64,000 nucleotides of DNA from Burkholderiales bacterium 67-32. GTDB taxonomy: Bacteria; Pseudomonadota; Gammaproteobacteria; Burkholderiales; Burkholderiaceae_B. The stretch spans positions 1 through 64,000 of the forward strand of contig MKUP01000025.1 in the NCBI GenBank assembly GCA_001898625.1. The letters are read 5' to 3'. Positions 1-7,651 of this stretch are shown here, piece after piece (within the stretch, counting starts at the first letter, position 1; every line of letters starts with the position of its first letter). The position numbers and the translations under genes are program-made. Under the pieces are notes generated by a model, which was not told the DNA's origin, searched no databases, and worked only from the letters and a program-made list of their open reading frames with translations.

Positions 1-452
1 GAGACCATTGCGGTATGCCATGTTTCTAATGCCCGGCCACATAAGAAAACAGGGCACATAACGCCCATTATGTTCCGCGCCACATAATGCACCAGCATCA
101 CGGCCGCGGCGTTGTATCGAAGCACCAGCTTGAGCACTTCGCGTGGATAGGCCTGTGCCTGATTGAGCGTGCCACGGAACGGTTCCAGGTAAGTGATCAG
201 GTGCATGCGGGTATCGAGCAGAATCAGCCCGCACACTTCGTGCTCCAAGCCAGCCAGACGCAGTTGCAGGAAGTTCCTGACCATGTCCGGCTTGCTCAGA
301 TTCTTGCCGCGCAGTTTGTCGACGGTGACCAGTTCGCGCGCCACGGCCAGGATCTCCGTGCGCTGCGCGGGCCGCACCGCGCCGCCGGGTTCGCGTACCA
401 GCAGTGCGCCGGCCAGATTGGGGTCGCTATCGATGAAGAGGGAATATTGCAT
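1..452 (-). pseudogene. RadC-like JAB-domain protein, C-terminus lost at an insertion junction
   Basis: Not a complete gene. The frame from ATG at 452-450 begins MQYSLFIDSDPNLAGALLVR and reads as the RadC-like protein common in integrative elements (N-terminal part of a JAB/MPN domain, ending in VMLVH at about residue 122). A family member would continue with NHPSG and a downstream Asp, which complete the JAMM metal site. Here the codon after that His (89-87) leads into unrelated sequence (YVARNIMGVMCPVF) that stays open to the window edge. The metal site is therefore incomplete and the protein probably inactive. The foreign part begins at a cluster of CACATAA motifs. Whether the rest of the gene lies beyond the window edge cannot be seen. 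Upstream is the 286-bp repeat module. Confidence 0.7.
36..87. repeat. Cluster of CACATAA motifs at a mobile-element end
   Basis: GCCACATAA occurs at 36-44 and 79-87, and CACATAA also at 55-61. ACATAA (56-61) and TTATGT (68-73) form a 6-bp inverted repeat around a 6-bp spacer. The cluster sits exactly where the radC-like reading frame loses homology. Spaced direct and inverted short motifs are typical recombinase or transposase binding sites at an element end. The type of element is unknown because its coding part lies outside the window. Confidence 0.45.
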
Positions 453-473
453 GACGGCCTCCGATTCGGAATC

Positions 474-759
474 GGGCGGAATTGCCCGGAACCGAAGGGG
501 CACGGCGCAGCGCAAGCGGTCAGGGGTCGCAGACGGCCGCCAGGCCGCAAGCGCCTTGGCGCGCCGCCCTTGACGGCGAGAACGGCGTGACACACTAACC
601 GGATAGCAAGGCCTCCAACTCTTCAAAAGCAGATGACAGCGGTTGTTAAGCCAGCGCAGCGCGCAGGCGTCAGCGATGCGCAAGGCGGCGCAGCATGTCC
701 CGCAAGGGATGAGCGGATAGCGAACCTGGAGAACCGCGTCCCCGCTTTGGCCGGGAGAC
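474..759 (+). repeat. 286-bp intergenic module, copy 1
   Basis: This copy matches 5575-5860 along its whole length, from the shared GGGCGGAATTGCCCG to the shared CCGGGAGAC. A 34-bp identical block lies at 705-738 (copy 2: 5807-5840) and a 20-bp block at 669-688 (copy 2: 5770-5789). Both copies lie immediately upstream of a minus-strand island gene (radC-like here, the cysteine-rich protein in copy 2). The module probably holds a shared promoter or leader; a non-coding RNA or recombination segment is also possible. Confidence 0.7.
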
Positions 760-979
760 GCGAGCACACATCAGTAGGAAATAGCGCGAAGCAGCATCGT
801 CAACAGGATCTAGGTGGCAGTTGCACTAGGCCACACGATGACGCGACAATAGGTACGCGCCGGCAGCTAGCCTTTTCCGCCTCCGCCCATCCTGGGCATG
901 GAAGACCTGCCATTACCTCTCGACCCCCGATTTTTCCTGGGCTGCCGATAAGAACGGAGGCACTTATCCACGATGCAGC
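760..979. other. Non-coding stretch upstream of the Cys-rich island gene
   Basis: About 220 bp between the repeat module and the hairpin before the 999 gene. An open frame runs through it from 633, but that frame has no supporting ribosome site and reads as low-quality sequence. I see no conserved protein or RNA here. It probably carries the promoter of the 999 gene. Confidence 0.4.
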
Positions 980-998
980 CCGAATTGGAGAAATTCGG
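980..998 (+). promoter_or_regulatory. Hairpin presenting the ribosome binding site of the 999 gene
   Basis: CCGAATT (980-986) and AATTCGG (992-998) form a perfect 7-bp inverted repeat. The 5-nt loop is GGAGA, the ribosome binding site, and the ATG follows directly at 999. The fold could modulate translation or form an operator half-site pair. It also supports 999 as the start. Confidence 0.4.
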
Positions 999-1544
999 AT
1001 GGATACACTTACCCTGACAATCCCGTCGCGCACCGCGATGGCGCGCAAGCTCGCTGAAGCGTTTCGCTCCTATGGCGTAGAACTGCGTCACGCCGAAGCG
1101 ACCCGCGTGCTCGCCACCGTGCTAGGCGAAAACGAACACACGCTGGCCGCCAAACTGGATCAAACACGCACTTCCCCTGGAAATGCGTTCATGCGAGAGG
1201 GACGCGGCTTGGAACAGGCGAGATTGCTCCAAGCGCTCGTCAAGGCCAGACTCGAACTTGCGGTGCAAGTCCCTGCGTTGGGCGGGGTGCGTACATGTGT
1301 CGCCACCGCTGAGCAGGCATTGCGCCTGCTGGAAGACAAAGACGCGGTCTATGGGGAACTGGTGGGCCTGAGTAAGCCCGACTACATCGAGTGGCAGTCC
1401 AGCAACGGTAGTGTTTATTGCTGCGCCCGCACGAAGGTCGGGAAACAATGCCGCAACCCGGTCAGTGGAGGAACGTGGCTGGAGCCCCCTGCGTGGAAAG
1501 CCTTGCATGATGCTAAGGGCTACTGCGCCATACACGGCGGCTAA
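999..1544 (+). CDS. Island protein with C-terminal Cys-rich HGG tail
   Basis: 181 residues, function unknown. The start is chosen because GGAG at 987-990 is 8 nt upstream; an upstream extension to 633 has no such site. The N-terminal ~50 residues (ARKLAEAFRSYGVELRHAEA...) resemble the small helical domain often fused to glyoxalase-superfamily and mobile-element proteins. A related segment opens the next gene, at 3242. The C-terminus has a cysteine-rich pattern (YCCARTKVGKQCRNP ... GYCAIHGG) that looks like a compact zinc-binding knuckle seen in phage and ICE proteins. It sits convergent to the 1608-3242 gene. A DNA-binding or accessory role in the element is a guess. Confidence 0.6.
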   Translation: MDTLTLTIPSRTAMARKLAEAFRSYGVELRHAEATRVLATVLGENEHTLAAKLDQTRTSPGNAFMREGRGLEQARLLQALVKARLELAVQVPALGGVRTCVATAEQALRLLEDKDAVYGELVGLSKPDYIEWQSSNGSVYCCARTKVGKQCRNPVSGGTWLEPPAWKALHDAKGYCAIHGG

Positions 1545-1607
1545 CCTTCGAGCCGTCGCAGCGCCTCCATGCTGCGGTAGCCCACACGGGCTACCGCAAG
1601 TCTGCTA

Positions 1608-3242
1608 TTACGAATGCGCAGCCGCAGGTTTCCCGCCTGAACCTGCGGGTTGCCACAGCGCCAGCGTCGTCGCATCCCGATGATCCACACTCAGTATCAA
1701 GGTATTCAAGGGGACAAATTGCTGCTTACCCTCGGCGTCGTGGGAGAGATTGACAAAACGGATGTCGCGCCCGGCGATCAGGAATAGGCCTGCTTGTCGC
1801 ATATCGTTCAGGATGTCATCGAGCGATTGCACCAATGCGATCTCCGAGCGGCCCGTGTTTCCCCCTTCCATGTCGGCACGCATGGCCAGGATTTCCAGAA
1901 GGTCGATGCAGTTCTGCAATTGAACCCGAACGTCTGGGAGCAGTGCCGGTGACACAGAGTCGCCTATCACCGAACCGTAGCTCTGCGCCCCCGTCGCCAT
2001 GCGCAGCAGCCGCTCTCCGTTTTCCACCTCGAAAGCCAGCGTCTCTTGCGTTTCCTTCAATAAGCCCGCCGGCGTCAAGGCCAGAGCAGCAGCCATCTTC
2101 AACACTAGTTCCGCATCCGCCATTTCGTAGTCCCGCAGACGGAAGATGTCGCGGTACGACACGCCAACGGTGCGCGCCAGTTCCGCTATCGACATCTCGC
2201 GTTGCTGTAGCTGCGTGTTTAGTTTTTCGTAATCGACCTTCACCACCCAGTCCTTGGCATCGCTGCCTTGGGCGATCGACTGAAAAGCACTGGTGACGGA
2301 ACCTGGCAAGGCATGGCGCCAACGCAAGAAGCGTCGCAACTCCTGCCTTGCCTCTTCCAGCGTATAAACGTCCGCCTGGCTATCCGCACCGGCGCTGTCT
2401 ATCCATACCCGCTCCACATCGAAGCTGTCATTAGCACCCACAAACCGCGGCGCGCCATGTACCTGTTCGACAGAGGTGCAGGCAATCGAATCGAGCATCA
2501 GGAACAACTCGCGTTCATCGGTAATGATGCGCTGCAGCGACCCCGTCAAACTCGTCAATTTCCACACCGCATAGTTGCAAGGGCCAAGTCGTTCCGATAG
2601 GGCACCGTGTATGACCAGCGTCCCCGGTCGCGCCTGCTCGATGTTGTCCACAATCCGCGCCAAGGCCCGCCGCAGTTGGGTTTCGTCGAATGACGTGGCG
2701 ACGATCCATCCTGGCGTTCCGGCGTGGTGCTTGGTCATCGCCACGATGGCTATGGAGAACCAAGGTCCATTGGCCTGGCTGACTTCCAGAAGAACGGATT
2801 GAGGAGTGCGCTTGAGTGCGCAGAACGCGGGTTCCGCGCGCGTTGGGATGAGATCGATGGCCTTGCGAAGCATCGCCGAAGCGGCATCGGCAACGGAGTC
2901 CAGCAACTCACCGCCCTGGACCACACCTTCAATCGTAGTCTGGAGAAGATAGACACAATCAGTGTGCTGGATGGAGGCGACTTTAGCGCGCATCCAACTG
3001 GCATAGCCTTCGAGCTTAGCCACCAGCTCCAAGACATGCGTGTGCTTCAGTTCGATATGGGCGGTCGCCAAGGCGTCCTTGAGGCTCCGGGCTCGGCGCT
3101 TCATGTTGGTCGTGCGCTGCAAATCAGCGGCGTCGAGAATGCGCGCAGCCGTTCCGAGATCAAGCGTGACGACCCGATCGGCAAGGTAACGAACGAGGAT
3201 GGTTGCGGAGGACTCCGCGGATGAAGAGAATGGACGTGCCAT
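1608..3242 (-). CDS. Large island protein with internal XRE-type helix-turn-helix
   Basis: 544 residues from ATG 3242, preceded by GGAG with 9 nt spacing; a TTG at 3251 overlaps that site and is less likely. Residues ~35-90 repeat the helical domain of the neighbouring 999 gene (ARSLKDALATAHIELKHTHV...). A central alpha/beta region of ~230 residues is not recognised. Residues ~338-385 form an XRE-like helix-turn-helix (MSIAELARTVGVSYRDIFRL) with a following helix. The remaining ~160 residues are unassigned. It may be a regulator or a stress-related cargo protein. It is divergent from the SEFIR gene across a 334-bp gap. Confidence 0.6.
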   Translation of the reverse strand: MARPFSSSAESSATILVRYLADRVVTLDLGTAARILDAADLQRTTNMKRRARSLKDALATAHIELKHTHVLELVAKLEGYASWMRAKVASIQHTDCVYLLQTTIEGVVQGGELLDSVADAASAMLRKAIDLIPTRAEPAFCALKRTPQSVLLEVSQANGPWFSIAIVAMTKHHAGTPGWIVATSFDETQLRRALARIVDNIEQARPGTLVIHGALSERLGPCNYAVWKLTSLTGSLQRIITDERELFLMLDSIACTSVEQVHGAPRFVGANDSFDVERVWIDSAGADSQADVYTLEEARQELRRFLRWRHALPGSVTSAFQSIAQGSDAKDWVVKVDYEKLNTQLQQREMSIAELARTVGVSYRDIFRLRDYEMADAELVLKMAAALALTPAGLLKETQETLAFEVENGERLLRMATGAQSYGSVIGDSVSPALLPDVRVQLQNCIDLLEILAMRADMEGGNTGRSEIALVQSLDDILNDMRQAGLFLIAGRDIRFVNLSHDAEGKQQFVPLNTLILSVDHRDATTLALWQPAGSGGKPAAAHS

Positions 3243-3576
3243 AGTGGCCAACTCCGATGGTTAAGCTCACGTCAGGCTGGTTGATGGTGCCGCGCGTTAC
3301 CGGATCGCCTGATGTGGGCAAACACGGGGTTGGTCATGCTATGGCCGGGTGGCCTACGCCGGATTTGCCGTACCGCCGTGGCGGCTACGCGACTGACAGG
3401 CTCCGGGGTGCCTTGCTAATTATCTAAGCACATCCCTCCAAAGAAATCAAGATTGTAAGGACACGCCAATCAGTTGATGACTGGTGCCACTGGCGCGTGA
3501 GTCCGAAGTCCACCTATGTTTTGCTAGGTTAACCCTAGTGCACAATGTGGCATCTCGCATTCTTGGAGGAGGCATC
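3243..3576. other. 334-bp gap between divergent genes
   Basis: This gap separates the minus-strand HTH protein from the plus-strand SEFIR gene and must contain both promoters. Composition shifts from GC-rich to AT-richer near 3410, which may mark a join between cargo segments. I see no gene, tRNA or clear operator in it. Confidence 0.4.
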
Positions 3577-5007
3577 GTGTCGCAAACTGCCGAAGATTTT
3601 CGCCCCAAGGTTTTCATTTCCTATTCGTGGACCAGTCTCGACCACCAGCGGTGGGTGCTTGACGTAGCCAAGCGTTTGACTGAGGCGAACGTGCATGCGC
3701 TCTTGGATATCTGGGACCTGCAGCCTGGCGCTGACTCTATCCACTTCATGGAGCGCATGGTTAACGATCCGAGTGTCCAAAAAGTCTTGATTCTTGCCGA
3801 TGAAAAGTATGTCGCCAAAGCAAATGACCGTGAAGGTGGCGTTGGCACGGAAACGCAGATCATCTCGCCTGAGCTGTACAGCCAAACGGACGCAGGAAAG
3901 TTTGTTCTTGTTGTCTGCGAGCGAGATGAAAAGGGAAGGCCGTATTTACCAACGTACTACAAGTCCAAAATCTACATCGATCTGAGCGATGAGGGCCGCT
4001 ACGCCGAAGAATTCGAAAAGCTATTGCGGTGGATATACGACAAGCCGGCGGAGGTGAGGCCTGCCTTCGGCGCAACTCCTTCTTTCCTTCAGGAGAATTC
4101 GGCGACGGACCTGGGCACGGCGATGTACGCCCGACGAGCTATGGAGGCGATGCGCTCTGGTAAGCCACAAGCCTTAGGCTCATTCATCGAGTACTTAGAC
4201 GTGCTGGCGCGGCACCTTGAACGACTGCGTATCACTAGAGAGTCTGGCAAAGAGTTCGACGAACAGGTGGTCGAGTCCTTTGTGTCGTTCAAGCCATTTC
4301 GAGACGAGTTCTTGGAGGTGTTAAGGGTCGTTATGACGCATTCGCAGGATCTCGAAATGGGTAGGGTTCTTCATCGCTTTTTTGAGCAGATTTACAACTA
4401 CAACGAACGGCCGTACGACTACATAGGGTCCTACCGATCTACCGACTTTGACAACTTTCGACTTGTGTGTCGCGAACTATTCCTGCTGACGAACTCGCTT
4501 GCGCTCAAGCTTCAACGCCTAGATGTTGTGCATACGCTACTCGAGCAGGACTACTACATCACGGTCGCAGACGGAAGGCAGACCATGTATTCGTTTGGGG
4601 TGATGGCGAGGGAAGTAGAGTCGATGGACCACAGGAGGCGTCGTCTGTCCTCTGATCGAGCAAATCTAATTGCTGACATGCTACTAAATAGGGCAAATGG
4701 CTCTTTTGTCACCCGAGATGACGTTCTACAGGCAGACTTCGTTTTACATCTTCGCTCCCGCCTAACCGGGCAGCGTCATTGGCATCCGGCTACACACGTA
4801 TTTGCAGGTGGAATACACCGAGCCTTTGAGGTCTTTGCGCGTTCCTCGTCGCGGGCTTTTTTTGCGAAGCTCGCGCCAATACTTGGTGTCGACGACGTAG
4901 AGAGGCTTAAGGTTTTTGTGGAACAAATGGGGCAGTACGGCCAGGGTTTCAACTCAGGAGATGCCAAGTTACTGACTGGCTTCGATGAGCTTTGCACTCG
5001 AGCATAG
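3577..5007 (+). CDS. SEFIR/TIR-like domain protein
   Basis: 476 residues from GTG 3577, with GGAGGAGG at 3565-3572; an upstream GTG at 3484 lacks such a site. Residues ~10-160 form a SEFIR domain, a TIR relative: strand KVFISYSWTS, then DIWDLQPGAD, KVLILADEKY, a Glu-containing GVGTETQIIS loop near residue 90, and LPTYYKSKIYIDLSD. The remaining ~310 residues are mostly helical with no recognised domain. Bacterial TIR/SEFIR proteins are usually immune sensors or NAD-directed effectors that act by abortive infection. That role is inferred here from the family and from the island context. Codon use is AT-richer than in the core genes. It appears to stand alone. Confidence 0.75.
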   Translation: MSQTAEDFRPKVFISYSWTSLDHQRWVLDVAKRLTEANVHALLDIWDLQPGADSIHFMERMVNDPSVQKVLILADEKYVAKANDREGGVGTETQIISPELYSQTDAGKFVLVVCERDEKGRPYLPTYYKSKIYIDLSDEGRYAEEFEKLLRWIYDKPAEVRPAFGATPSFLQENSATDLGTAMYARRAMEAMRSGKPQALGSFIEYLDVLARHLERLRITRESGKEFDEQVVESFVSFKPFRDEFLEVLRVVMTHSQDLEMGRVLHRFFEQIYNYNERPYDYIGSYRSTDFDNFRLVCRELFLLTNSLALKLQRLDVVHTLLEQDYYITVADGRQTMYSFGVMAREVESMDHRRRRLSSDRANLIADMLLNRANGSFVTRDDVLQADFVLHLRSRLTGQRHWHPATHVFAGGIHRAFEVFARSSSRAFFAKLAPILGVDDVERLKVFVEQMGQYGQGFNSGDAKLLTGFDELCTRA

Positions 5008-5160
5008 AGAGACGAAAATGTAGTGAGTCGACTGGCTAGTTCGCGTTCCGGCACGGACATTCAAGGGCCGTTTATCATGGGCCGGCATCCACAAGTTTCA
5101 TCCAAAGCACAACAAAAGCGCCGAGCGCGATTGCGAGCGGCGCTGAATGCATCGGTCAGC

Positions 5161-5556
5161 TCAGTCCGAAGCCGGTTCGATCATCGCTTGCAACTGGTCA
5201 AGCACACCCGGCTCGACGAAGACGCAAGGCTGATCGGCCGCAATGGGAACGTTGAACACCTTGCCAAACGCTTCGCGCTTCAGGTGAGCCAGCCGTCCCG
5301 TCCGATAGGCCTGTTCGGGTTTCAGGTTCCCGGATGCAGACGGCGAACCGCTACGCTGCGGATCGCATTCGACCACGGCGACGAAACCGTCGTTGAACAA
5401 CCGCTGGTGTTCGGGGCACAGGTCCCAACCTGTCGTCGTATAGCGCTTCATGCTCGCGCGCAGGCGCTTGTCGAGCAGCAGGTTGCCCGTATCGAACGTG
5501 GTGCCGCATACCAGGCATACACGCTGTTCCAGCGAAACATGGGACTTGTCGTTCAT
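5161..5556 (-). CDS. Small Cys-containing integrative-element protein
   Basis: 131 residues from ATG 5556, with GGAG about 6-7 nt upstream. It begins MNDKSHVSLEQRVCLVCGTT and has a CLVCG pair near residue 14-17 and a later CPEH, so a zinc ribbon is plausible. Proteins of this type recur next to radC-like genes in ICEs of beta- and gamma-proteobacteria; their function is unknown. The gene follows copy 2 of the 286-bp module, as the radC-like gene follows copy 1, so the two may be co-regulated. Confidence is high that it is a real gene and low for any function. Confidence 0.75.
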   Translation of the reverse strand: MNDKSHVSLEQRVCLVCGTTFDTGNLLLDKRLRASMKRYTTTGWDLCPEHQRLFNDGFVAVVECDPQRSGSPSASGNLKPEQAYRTGRLAHLKREAFGKVFNVPIAADQPCVFVEPGVLDQLQAMIEPASD

Positions 5557-5574
5557 GACCTTCTCCGGTTGCTT

Positions 5575-5860
5575 GGGCGGAATTGCCCGAGACCGAAGAC
5601 GCACGGCGCAGCGCAGCAGTCAGGGGGAGAAGACGGCCGCCAGGCCGCAAGCGCGCAAGGCGCGTGCAGCCCTTGACGCGCGAGCACGCCGTGGCACGAT
5701 GGGAAAACAGCAAGGCCGCTTACTCTCCAACAGCAGATGACCCCGGGGTCGGCACGCCAACGCGCCCGTGTCAGCGATGCGCAAGGCGGGCATGGCCCGT
5801 CCCGTCAGGGATGAGCGGATAGCGAACCTGGAGAACCGCGGCCCGGCCTGGCCGGGAGAC
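5575..5860 (+). repeat. 286-bp intergenic module, copy 2
   Basis: Second copy of the module at 474-759, with the same ends and an equal span. Long identical blocks lie at 5770-5789 and 5807-5840. It lies between the minus-strand cysteine-rich gene (start 5556) and the plus-strand membrane protein gene (start 5940), so it could serve as a bidirectional promoter region. It accounts for most of this 383-bp gene gap. Confidence 0.7.
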
Positions 5861-5939
5861 ACCCTGGCTACAATCCTCCCCATGCCCAGACCGTCAGAGA
5901 AGACGCTGCTGCGGCGTCGAATAAAAGGACAATCAATCG

Positions 5940-6284
5940 ATGGCCACACGCTACGGCCGCCGTCGACGCGACGGCACCTATGAATATCACGACAGCGATG
6001 CCTCGCTGCAGGCGGCTAAACGACAAGAGGGCCGAGAAGCGCGGGCTGGTTTCTTCGGCTTTGTCGGCCTGGTGATCGGCGGCTGGCTGGCCTACCTGGG
6101 GCTGCAGTACATCGGCGCGGCCGATTGGCCGAAGTGGACGCGATTCGTCGGCGTGCTGGTGGGAGCCGGAGTCTGCGCCACGCTCTTTTTCAAGCTGGCC
6201 GAAGTTGTCTGGAAGCTCTTTGTCGCGCTGCTGGCCATCGTCTTGCTGCTGGCAATCGGCGTATTTCTCTGGAAATCCGTCTAG
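5940..6284 (+). CDS. Small integral membrane protein of the island
   Basis: 114 residues. A basic, soluble N-terminus (RYGRRRRDGTYEYHD) is followed by three hydrophobic segments at about residues 38-57, 68-88 and 90-110 that should span the inner membrane. No enzymatic motif is visible. Similar short proteins accompany ICE backbone genes. It is followed after about 110 bp by the AlpA-type regulator gene on the same strand. Function unknown. Confidence 0.65.
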   Translation: MATRYGRRRRDGTYEYHDSDASLQAAKRQEGREARAGFFGFVGLVIGGWLAYLGLQYIGAADWPKWTRFVGVLVGAGVCATLFFKLAEVVWKLFVALLAIVLLLAIGVFLWKSV

Positions 6285-6392
6285 TACACAGCGGTTCCTA
6301 CGCCGCACTAAGATCCAACGCGCCCTGTCCGGTTGAGCGCCTGACCCGAGCTGCGCACCATCAAAGCCATGCCGATACGCATGGAGACGGAC

Positions 6393-6641
6393 ATGGTGGT
6401 AACGAGACAGGACAGTGCCGCAACCAGCTTTCAGCCGGCCTTCTACCGCATGCGCGACATCATACGCATCACGTCGCTGAGCCGCCCAACCTTGTACCGC
6501 CGTATTGCGGCGCGCCGATTTCCGGCGCCCGTCAAACTCGGCGGGCGAGCCAGCGGCTGGCCCGCGGAATCGATCCAGGCGTGGATTGCCGATCCGGCAG
6601 GCTACGTAGCCACCGAGCCGCCCGCGCTGCCAGAACCCTAG
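6393..6641 (+). CDS. AlpA-family excision/transcription regulator
   Basis: 82 residues from ATG 6393, chosen because GGAG at 6383-6386 has 6 nt spacing; in-frame ATGs at 6369 and 6381 are less well placed. The core (MRDIIRITSLSRPTLYRRIA ... FPAPVKLGG ... GWPAESIQAWI) is the MerR-like winged helix of the AlpA/phage excisionase family. Such proteins bind DNA and activate integrase or promote excision of integrated elements. No integrase is visible in the window, so the gene it may control lies elsewhere. Its presence supports reading this region as an integrated element. Confidence 0.85.
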   Translation: MVVTRQDSAATSFQPAFYRMRDIIRITSLSRPTLYRRIAARRFPAPVKLGGRASGWPAESIQAWIADPAGYVATEPPALPEP

Positions 6642-6663
6642 TTGGCTGACAAAACACGACTTA

Positions 6664-6683
6664 TACTGTATATTTAACCAGTA
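6664..6683 (+). promoter_or_regulatory. LexA-like (SOS) operator before the DprA/PRTase pair
   Basis: TACTGTATATTTAACCAGTA has the form CTGT-N8-CCAG with an AT-rich centre and outer TA arms. It differs from the classical CTGT-N8-ACAG core at one position. It ends 62 bp before the ATG at 6746, a normal distance for repression of that promoter. DNA-damage control of the two-gene operon is the inference. Confidence 0.6.
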
Positions 6684-6745
6684 TTTGATCAATAACCGTC
6701 TTTCCGCCACAAGGGGATAAACTGGCGGCGGAAAGGGAGATTGTC

Positions 6746-7651
6746 ATGAACCCGTGGCCCGAGTTCCTAGCGAACAAACCCGTCGATACTCGTATCGAAA
6801 TGGGTGCCTACGAGTATCTGTGGCAGCAGCCCAACTCCAACACAAAGCGGCTGGCCGAACTGTTCGAGTTCCACCCCGGCAGCCTGCCGTCCGACCTGGT
6901 GGACGAGGACGCTGCCCAGCGGGCCGCCGAGGAAGTCGTCGGGCACCTCGCCAAGCGGGGCATCAAACGTTTCGGCGTGCGCATCAACGGCATGCACGAC
7001 TACCCGGCCCGGCTGCGCGACGCCACCGAGCCGGTGGAAATGCTGTACTTCCTCGGTTCCTGGGAACTGGCCGAGTCACCGCGACGTGTGGCCGTGGTCG
7101 GCACCCGCCAAGTCAGCAGCGAAGGCGCGGCACGCACGCGCAAGCTTGTGCGCGCCCTGGTCGAACACGACTTCACCATCGTGTCGGGTCTGGCACAAGG
7201 CGTCGATACGATCGCCCATCAGACTGCCATTGACTGCGGCGGACGCACCATCGCCGTCATCGGCACCCCCATCTCCGAGGTCTACCCGAAGGAAAACGCC
7301 GAGCTGCAGCGGCGCATCGCCAGCGGCTACCTGCTGGTCAGCCAAGTGCCCGTGCTGCGCTACAAGGCTCAAGGCGCGAACGTGAATCGCTTCTTCTTCC
7401 CTGAGCGCAACAAGACGATGTCGGCGCTCTCCGAGGCCACCATCATCATCGAGGCCGGCGAAACATCGGGCACGCTGACGCAGGCGCGCGCCGCGCTCGC
7501 CCAGGGCCGCAAGCTATTCATCCTGGAAAGCAACTTCCGGAATCCCGCAATCAGCTGGCCGGCGAAGTTCGAAAAGCAAGGCGCCATCCGAGTGCGGGAG
7601 GTCGAAGACATCCTGCGCGAATTCGAGGACGTGCCGCACGCCCACGCATGA
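6746..7651 (+). CDS. DprA/Smf-like Rossmann protein of a PRTase-linked pair
   Basis: 301 residues; GGGAG lies about 7 nt before ATG 6746. Residues ~113-262 form a DprA/Smf Rossmann domain: RVAVVGTRQVSSEG, IVSGLAQGVDTIAH (~145-158), YPKENAEL, FFPERNKTMSALSE (~217-230) and IIIEAGETSGTLTQARAA. The first ~110 residues are a helical pre-domain. The C-terminal winged helix of housekeeping DprA is missing. Housekeeping DprA loads RecA on single-stranded DNA. Here the gene is translationally coupled (ATGA overlap) to a PRTase in an island, behind a LexA-like site. A defence or DNA-damage role, sensing ssDNA or a nucleotide ligand, is more likely than transformation. That role is inferred. Confidence 0.85.
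   Translation: MNPWPEFLANKPVDTRIEMGAYEYLWQQPNSNTKRLAELFEFHPGSLPSDLVDEDAAQRAAEEVVGHLAKRGIKRFGVRINGMHDYPARLRDATEPVEMLYFLGSWELAESPRRVAVVGTRQVSSEGAARTRKLVRALVEHDFTIVSGLAQGVDTIAHQTAIDCGGRTIAVIGTPISEVYPKENAELQRRIASGYLLVSQVPVLRYKAQGANVNRFFFPERNKTMSALSEATIIIEAGETSGTLTQARAALAQGRKLFILESNFRNPAISWPAKFEKQGAIRVREVEDILREFEDVPHAHA

Noticed and set aside
633-998. N-terminal extension of the 999 gene and an overlapping frame 87-590
   Set aside because: No ribosome site and repeat-module DNA in the frame. The ATG at 999 has GGAG at good spacing, and the minus strand of 87-452 reads as the radC-like protein.
474-5860. CRISPR array or tandem repeat
   Set aside because: Only two copies, about 5.1 kb apart and diverged, with no regular spacers.
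6746-7651. Housekeeping competence dprA
   Set aside because: Lacks the C-terminal winged helix, is coupled to a PRTase gene and lies in an island behind a LexA-like site.
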